Of a DNA stretch of 64,000 nt, positions 8,401 through 17,400 are shown piece after piece (the first letter of the stretch is position 1; the number at the start of each line of letters is the position of its first letter). The stretch is taken from NCBI GenBank assembly GCA_031272365.1, contig JAISTX010000003.1:24323-88322 (forward strand), read 5' to 3'. The DNA is from Eubacteriales Family XIII. Incertae Sedis bacterium. Lineage in GTDB: Bacteria; Bacillota; Clostridia; Peptostreptococcales; Anaerovoracaceae. The notes below the pieces were generated by a model. The model did not search any database. It worked only from the letters and a program-made list of their open reading frames with translations, and was not told the DNA's origin. The position numbers and the translations under genes are program-made.

Positions 8401-11400
8401 CAGGATGTAATGTGCATCCCAGTCGAAGCTGCCGTCGTCCACGATGATGGCGCGCGTGTCGCTCTTCTTGCCGCCCACGCTATCCGTCGCCGTGTACTTG
8501 ACCTGCGTCACGCCGGCCACGTCCGCCGGGATCGCGATCTCGCTGCCGTCCGTCGCCGTGTAGGCCACGCCATCCGTGATGTCGCGCCCGAGGCTATCCC
8601 GCGCGCTGACGCCCGCCAGGATCTGCTCGTCCGTCAGGTTGCCTTTCGCAGTGGCCTTCTGGTAGACCTGCGGCTTGTTCATCGTCAGCGTCGGCGCGGG
8701 CGTGTCGCCCACCGTCGCCGTGACCGCCACGGTCACCTTGTAGGTGCCCCCGGCCAGCGTCTCGTAGACGCCGAAGACGATATCGTATTCGCCGTTCTCC
8801 GCTTTCAAACCGCCGAGGTCGGCCACATCCACCGTCGCGCCCGTGATGGCCCCGCTCGCGAGGATGTGCCTCGCGTCGGCGCCCGCCGCGCCGATGATCG
8901 CATCGTCGCCGTCTGCAAGCAGTTTCTGTGCCTCCGCCGTCGTCAGCGTCAGGTGGTTCGCCCAGATCGCGTAGCTGTCGCCCTTCGCCGGGTCGACCGG
9001 GCCCGTCACGAGCTCTTCCGCGTCGATGACCTCCGCCGCGATGCCCTTGTGGAGCAGCGCCCCCGGGCTGTTCGTATCGATGCCTTCTATCTCGATGCCG
9101 TCATACAGGCCGACTTCCTTCTTGTAGCCGCCGTCCCGGGACACGCTCACCACGTCGATCGTCGCGCCCGTCGTCCCGTCGTAGACCTTCGCCCCCGACT
9201 TCGCCAGAATGTCCGCATCGATGTCCGCCTGCGAGGCGCCGTCCGTCACGTCGTCGAGCTTCGTCACGAAGCCTTTCGCATACAGGACGCGCTCCGCGCC
9301 CACGACATAACGCCCGTCGTTCACGACCACCACGCGCTGCGCCGTCGCCGTGCTGCCGCCCGCGTCCGTCACGCTGTAGGACAGGTTGTAGAGCCCCGCC
9401 TTCGCCGTGTTGACCGTGCCGGTCACGACCAGCGCGTCCGCGATCGCCGCGCCGTCCTCTTTGTCGAAGACCACGACGCCCGTCGACTGCGCGTTGAAAA
9501 CAATATCCGTCGCTACGCCGTCCTTGACGACGCGGCCTGTGCCGACTTCCAGCTCAACCGGCGTCGTCGCCGTGAGCACCGGCGGCGTGTCCGCCGTCAC
9601 GAAGGCCTTGATCAAGACCCCGCGCGTGCTGTCCTTGTCCACGCCGTAGACGACCGGGTAGCCCGCCGTGTTCACCACAGCTTCAAAGCCGCCCTGGCTC
9701 TTGACCGTCACCTTCGCCGCCGGGTCCGCATCCGGCGTCAGCAGGATGACCCCCGCCTTCGCCTCGTCGATGAACCGCTGCTGCGTCGTGTCGGCGAGGA
9801 TGTCCGCCGCCTCCGTCGTCGTGACGGAGAAGTCGCTCGCGTACACCGCGTATTTGCTGTCCTTGACGCCCGGGTCCACGTGGCCGCTCTTGATCGTGCC
9901 CGTGATGTCCTTGCTCGCTGACTGGCCGCCCACCCCGGAGACCGTCAGCGTGAAGTCATAGGCGCCGGGCGCCGGCTTCGCGCCATAGCCCTGCGGCATC
10001 GAGACCACGACGGACGCCGTGATATCCGCGCCGTCGAAGTCGTACGCCTCCGCGTAGGACCACGACCGCACCTGCGTCGCGCTGCCGTCCACGACCTCCC
10101 GCTCCGCCGCGAAGTTGCGCGCCCCGAGGATCACTTCGGCGTTTTCATCAATAATATACCTGCCGTCCGTGACCACGATCGCCCGCGTCGCCGGCACGGC
10201 GTCGTTGCCGTGGCTGTCCTTCACGGTATAGGTCGCGCTGTACACGCCCACGTGTTTCGTGTCGATCGCCGACACGCCGTTCGCCAGCGTGTACTTGACC
10301 GAAGTGGGCAGGATCACCCCGTCCTCCGCGTCGCTGACCGAGAGCGCGGCCTTGATCTCCGCCGCCGTCATCTCGTGCGACACCGGCGTCTGCTCCACGA
10401 CGAGCGGGCGCTCTGAGAACGCGATCACCGGGATCTCCCCGTTGTCCACGTCCGCCGTGACCCGCGCCTTCGTGGCCGTTTCCGCCTTGACTTCAAAGAC
10501 GACAGTGTACCTCCCGGCGTGTACCGTTTCATAGCCGCCCAGCTCCGCCACGTCCACATCCGCAGGCTTTCCGAAGTCCCCGTGCATCACATCGATGCAG
10601 ACGGCCTTCGCCTCCGCGGCCTGCTTGGCCTCTTCCGGCGTGCCGGTGACCTGGCTGATGGTTTTTTCAAAATCGTGCGCGTAGATCGCGTACCGGTCGC
10701 CCAGCGTCCAGCCGCTCCCGAGCACGAGCGCCGTGATCTGCTTGCTCAGATCCCTGTGCGCCGCCACGGCGAGGGTCGGCGTATACGCGCCCTCTGCGGC
10801 CGCATAGCCGCCGTTGTCCGTCACGTCGACGTCTACGCTTTCGCCCTTCGTGTTCCAGGCCTTCGCGTCGGATTCGGCCTTGATCTGCGCCGCCCCCGCC
10901 ACGACGTCCTTCGCCTCGATCACGAAGTTTTTCGCCTGCAAAATATACTCCTCGTCCCAGACAAAGCTGCCGTCGTCGATGATGATCGCGCGCGTGTCCG
11001 TCCGCGAGCCGCCCACGGCGTCCGTGACGGTGTACCTCACCTGCGTCACGCCCGCCACGTTCGCCGGGATCTCGATGGCCCCGCCGTTCACGGCCGTGTA
11101 CTCCACGTCCCCCGTGAGGTCGTGCCCGAGGCTGTCCTCCGCGCTGACGCCCGCAAGGATCTGCGCATCCGTCAACTTGCCCGCCTCGCTGCTGATCGGG
11201 TAGACCTGCGGCTTGTTCATGGTAAGCGTCGGGAGCTCGCTTTCGCCGACCGTGACGAGGATCGGCAGTTTCACGGAATAATCATTCCCCGCCCGCGTCT
11301 CCTGCACGGCAAACGTCACCGTGTACTGGCCCGCCTTCGCTTCAAAGCCGCCCCGGTCGGCGACGGTGGCCGTTGCGTCCGCCAGCGTGCCGTCCGCGAG

Positions 11401-14400
11401 GATGTGCACCGCTTCCGCTTTCGCCAGCGCGATGATCTGCGCGTCCGCGCCGGCCATCGCGAGGAGCGCGTGCGCCTCCGCCGTCGTAAAGGTCAAATTG
11501 TTTGCCCAGAGGCTGTAGTTGTCGCCCGTCTCGGCGTCCCCGGGCCCCGTCGTGATCTCTTCCGCGTCCACGACCTTGGCCGTGACGCCCTTCTTCAGCG
11601 CCGTCGGCGGGTTGACCGTGTTCACGCCCTCAATCTCGATGCCCGCGTACTCGCCGGCTTCCTTCTTGTAGCCGCCGTCCTTCGCGACGGAAACCGCCTG
11701 CACCTCCGCGCCGGTCTTTCCGTCGTAGAGCTTCGCGCCGGACTTGCTCAAGATCTCCGCCTTGATCCCCGCCGGGTCGTCCGTCACATCGGACAGCTTC
11801 GTCACGAAGCCGTGCGCCGTGAGCACCCGGTCCGTGCCGACCACATAGCGCCCGTCGTTCACCACGACGATCCTTGGCGCCGTCACCGTGTTGTCGCCTT
11901 CGTCCGTCACGCTGTAGGTCAGCGCGTAGATGCCGACCGCGTCCGTGTCGATGGGATGCTGCGCATAGTCCCCGCCGTCACGGGACACCGTGACCGAGGA
12001 AGTGAGGACCCCGTCCTCCGGGTCGACGGCGCTCACGCCCGCCATGGGGTCGAAGGCCGCGCCTTTCGCCACCTCCACCGGCGTCGTCACCGAGAGCACC
12101 GGCGGCTGGTCCGCCGTCACGGCCCCGTCGGCCTCCACGCCGCGCGCGCTGTCCTTGTCCACGCCGTAGACGACCAGGTAGCCCGGGTTCGCCTTCGCCG
12201 TCGCCGCGAAACCGCCGCGGTCTTTGACCGTCGCCTTCGCGTCCGGGTTTGCGTCCGGCGTCAGCAGCACGATGCCCGCGCGGGCCTGTTCGATCAGCTG
12301 CTTGTCCGTATCCTTCGCGAGGATCTTCGCCGCGACCGTGTTCGTCACGGAGAAATCGTAGGCGTAGACCGCGTATTTGCTGTCCTTCACGCCCGTGTCC
12401 ACATGGCCGTCGATGACCGTGCCCGTGATCTCCTTGCGCGCTTCCTTGCCTTCCGCGCCCGTCGCCGCCAGCGTAAACGCGTACGCCTTCGGCTGGGGGT
12501 TCGCCGTGTAGTCCTGCGGCTTCGCAACCGTGATGGCCTCGATGGCCGCGCCGTCGAAATCGAACGCTTCCGCGAAGGACCACAGCAGCACCTGCGCGTC
12601 GGAGCCGTCCACGGCGTTCTTCTCCGCAGCGAAATTCCGCGCGCCGATGACGACGCCCGCGTTTTCATCAATAACATACCTGCCGTCCGTGACGACGATG
12701 GCCCGCGTCTTCGGCTCGGCCTCGTTGCCCTGGCTGTCGCTCACCGTGTAGGTCGCGCTGTAGACGCCGACATACCGCGTGTCGATCGACGTGACGCCGC
12801 CCGCCAGCGTGTAGCTGACATCATCCGCCGTCAGATCGTCATAGTCGTCTTCCACCTTGAGCTTCGCCTTGATTTCCGCGTCCGTCATCTCGTGCGGCGC
12901 GGCCGTCTGCCGGATCACGAGCGGGCGCTCCGTCAGCGTGATCTCCGGCGGCATGCCCGCGACGGGCAGCTCCAGGCCCTTCTCCCCGTCCGGCGTCATG
13001 CCGTTCACGATGAGGTAGCCCTTGTTGGTGGCCTCGGTCGGGTAGTTGCCCTCCCCGTCCTGCGCAAGCGACGCACGGACGATCATATACACTTCCGTCG
13101 CGTTGCCGCCCGGCTTCTTCTCGTGGCCGGAGAGGTATTTTCCGATCAGCTCGGGGTCGAACGTAAACGAGACTTCGCTGCCGCTCTGGACCCTCGTGCA
13201 TTCCGTCACCTCGGTATTGCCGACCATCAGCTTCACATTCCATGCGTCTGCGGAATCCATCCCGCTCACGTCCGCGAGCCGCAGCCCGTCGCTCATGACG
13301 TCCTTGATCTTGATGTTCGCAAAGCCCGCGAGGCTCTCCGGGACCTCGAAGCGGATCTTGTACTGGAGCATTTCGTTGAAATCGGTCACCGTGTAGTTTG
13401 AGCCGTACACGGCGCCGCCCTCGATGTCGCTCGTCTTGACGAGCTTCTCAAAGCTCTTGCGCAGATCCAGCGCGATGTCGTCCTTCGGCGTCCCGTAGCC
13501 GACGTCGACGCGCTTCGTCTGCACGGCGGCTTCGCCCAGCTCGATGGATATCCCCTCGACGAGCCCGTTCACGCCCGCGTTCGGCGCGGCCGTCGTGATG
13601 CCGCGATCGCCCTGCGGCGTCACGAAGCGCAGCTGATAGAGGCCTTCGCCGACCTCATAGCGGTACGTGCCGTCCGGCTTCGTCGTCTGGACGCCGCCTT
13701 CGGCCGCCGTGTATTTCTGCCCGTTCCATTTGTAGAGCACAACGCCGACGCCGCCCAGCGCCGTGTCGCCGTCCGCCGTGTTGTACAGCCCGTCGCAGTT
13801 TGCGTCCACGAACGCGATACCGAAGATCCGGCCGGTGTTGTCGATGGCCGGGCCCGTCTGCCAGACGTCCTCCGGCGCCTCGCCGCCTTCCTCGCCCTCG
13901 TCGAGCTCGCTTTCGTCCCCTTCATAGTCCGGGTTCAGGATGAGCTGCCCGCGGTTCGTCACCGCCGTCGGCCATTCATCGCCCAGCTTCACGAGCCGCG
14001 CCTTCAGGATGAACTCCACCGTCGCGCCCTCGAGCCCCTCGAAATCCGTGATGCCGTAGGTGACGGTCTGCAGCAGCGTCCCGTTGTCATTGAACACGCC
14101 CGTCTGCACGTCGCCGTTCTTGAGCGTGACCTTCTGCCCGTTGATCTTCACGACGGCCGCGTCCTTGACGTCCTGCGCATAGTCGAGGTTCACGTCCATG
14201 ATGTCGCGGATCTTCAGCTCGCCGTAGCCGGACAGGTCCTCCGGCAGCGTGAAGGACAGGCGGTACTCCAGCACCTCCGTGCTGTCGGTCACCGTCCGCC
14301 CGGTGTCATAGCCCGCGCCGCCTTCCTTTTCCGGGTTCCAGACCTCTTTTGCGAAATTGCTCCCGAAGCCATCCGTGTCCGGCCAGGCATAGCCGCCGTT

Positions 14401-17400
14401 GCGCGTGATGACATACGAGCCGGACTGGTCGTAGTCGACCACCAGCGCCTCGCTCATGCGGGTCGCCGTGTCTGTGTTCGTCAGGGCGTAGGGCGAGAGA
14501 TTTGCAAACTGCACCACGTATTTGCCGTCGCAGACCGCGAACGAGAACGAGCCGTCGCTCTCCGTGAACGTCGTCTGCACCGGGTGCACGAGGTCGCTTT
14601 CCTTGAACAGTTTCACCGTCTTGCCGGCGAACCGCTTGTTTTCGTCGCCGCCGACCACGCCGTCCGCGTTCAGGTCCTCCCACAGCACGCCTTCAATAAT
14701 GCCGCCGACGATGTGCGCCTGCACGGGCATGCTCAGCTGGTCGTCGCCCTCGCAGCCCAGCACGACCTCTTCGGTCTTTTCCGCCTGATTTTTCGCCAGC
14801 TTCGTGTATTTCTTTTTGTCCGCCACCTTCACGACGCCGTTCGCCGGCTGGTGGTCGGAGATGTTCCAGGCCTGCGCCCCGGATAGCGACTTGATCTGCG
14901 CGTCCTTCGCGGCGTCGTCCGCCGGGATGTCGCCCGAGGACACCGAGAAGTCCTCCGCGTCGAGGATGTATTTGCTGCCGACGGCATAGCCGACCGCCAC
15001 CGTGCGCTCCACGACCGTCTCATGGTCGTCGCTGTCCGTCACGCGGTACGTGACCCAGTAGAGCCCCTTCGAGGACGTATCGATCGCGTTCGCGCCGCCA
15101 TAGGCCGCGCTGCTGTTCCGGTCGCCGAGGAAGATCTGGATCCCGGATGTCACGTCACCGTCGAAGTCGTCGCTCGCCGACACGCCCGCGGCCGGGTCAA
15201 ACGACCCACCCAGCGGAACGCTCACGGGATCCGCCCCGCTGATCACGGGCGCCTTCCCGTCATAGACATACCACGGCACCTGCGCCTTCGTAGCAGGTTC
15301 CTGCTGTACATGCACGATGAACACATCGTCATAATCCGCCGTATTCGCGTGGAAGTCCTTGCTGTCAAACACCGTCGTCGCATTCGATGTCTGGAGTTTG
15401 CCGCCGTCCCAGCTTTCGATCTTGAACGAAGCCACCTGCGCGTCCGCTATGAGCGTCGCACCGTCCACGGCACCCGCCGCCGCCAGGTTGTGGCGCGTCG
15501 TCACCGGCGTGTATTCGATGAAGTAGTTTTGTCCCTGTTCGACGTACGGCGCCGACGTCACATGCACCGTGAATTCCTCCACGAACACCGGCTTCTCCGT
15601 GATGCAGAGGCGCACCGTATAGTCGCCCGGTTGCGCTTTGTCCCCGTATAAATAATTTGTCTTGTCGGCGACCACTTCGATGGCCGTCGATTTGTCGCTT
15701 CCGGGTTTCGTGTAGTCAACGCCCTTCGCTTTCAAAACCGCGATCAGGTCGGCCGCGGTCTTCACCTGTTTTGCCTGCTCGAGGCCAAGCACGGCGTTTG
15801 TCCCCGTGATGTCGTACCGTGCCGCCTCCACGATCACCTTCGCGCCGCCGGGGAGCGTGTCGTCATGATAGACAGTGTCCGCAAGCGGGTTTTGGTTGCC
15901 GTGCGTATCCGTCAGCAGCAGCCGGATCTCGTCGTTTGCCGCAAGCTGGATATTGGACGGGATGTCGTAGCGCCATGTCCCGTCCGGATTCAGCATGCCC
16001 TCGACGACCGCGCCGCCCGCGTTCTTGATGATCTCGCCGTTCTTCGCGGCGATGAGCTTCACGGGCGCGAGTGAGCCCGCAAGCTCCCGGTCACCGTTGT
16101 TGTTTGCGTAAACGCTCCACGTACCCTCGAGCAGGGAGCGGTTTGCGTACAGCGGATCCGTCTCGACTGTCAGAGGTTTCGGAGCCACTGAGTCCGTGAC
16201 CGTGACCGAGCCGCCGAGCGAGTCCGGACGCCGCGCCAGATCCGCGTGAATCGCATAGGCATGATTTTGCTCCGGGCGTCCGCGCCACACATCGGAGACG
16301 CGATAGGAATACCCCTCTTTTGCAAAATCACCGAGGTCGACGATGGCGATGCCTTCGTAGGTCGTCCCGTACAGATCCGCCGACGCCTGCGTCGAGGCGG
16401 AGAATGTGCGGCCCGTCGGATTGCCGTTGCGGTCGTATTCGGCGACGATGACCGTCGAGTCGCCCGTATCCGCCGGCTTGCCGACGTCGTCAAGCCCCTC
16501 CGGCACGTAGACGATGACGCCGAGCTTTTTGTCCGTATTTTCGATCGGCACGATGTCCTTGATATACGGCGGCGCGTTGTTGGCGGAGATACGCGCCAAA
16601 CCGCCGATATGGAAGCGCGAGGAAAATCCGGGCACCGTCAAGGCGGAATCGACCGTGCGCCAATCCGCCACCTGTGTCAAATTGGCGCCGTAAGCCGGGA
16701 CATCAAAATAGTAATCGCCAACATAGTAGGCATGATCCGCCGTGGTTTCGAACGCGCGGCCTTTTTCGTAGCCGTCCACGTTTGGGTTTGGGCTTTTCGG
16801 AGTCCAAGAGTTGACAGGGGTGGCACCCTGCTGAATATCCCAGACGCGAAACGCCGTTTGTTTCATGTTGATGTAGTTGTTACCTCCAAGGTATTTCCAC
16901 ATGGAAAGCGCCGGCGGCCCCATGTCCCCGGACTCCGTTGTGCCGAGCCATCCCAGATTTTTGGACGTGGACGCGATGTCAAAATACCTGGGCTGGTCCA
17001 TCGTAAAGGCATAGTTGTAACCATCAATGACGCCGTCGTCCGCTTCGCGGAGCTGCGGCGCGCCGTGGGCGACGAAGATGGACTCGGGTCCGAGGTTTAG
17101 TTTGAAGTTGTAACCGTTGTTGTTGAAAATCGCGGGACCGTTATCCGCGTAAATCTCCATCGCTGATTTGTAGCCGGAAACCGTCACCGCATTGTCGTTG
17201 CTCAAATCAAAGAGGATGCCGCAACTGTCCGCACGGTTGAGATGAGTGGCGTTTTCCTCTTGGTCTCCTGCGTTGTGAATATAGCAAACCGCCCCTTCTG
17301 TAAAGGCAAAAGTGTTTTTGTTACTGCTGAAATAGATGCCCGCCATATGCCGACTGCCGTCGCCGCAGTTGTTCCAGTCATATTTCCACATGCGGTCGAC

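Noticed and set aside
10519..13401. 960-codon open frame on the + strand opposite the giant surface gene
   Set aside because: Arg/His/Val-rich translation without domains, mirrors the codon structure of the real gene on the other strand, and has no ribosome site. Shadow of GC-rich coding DNA.
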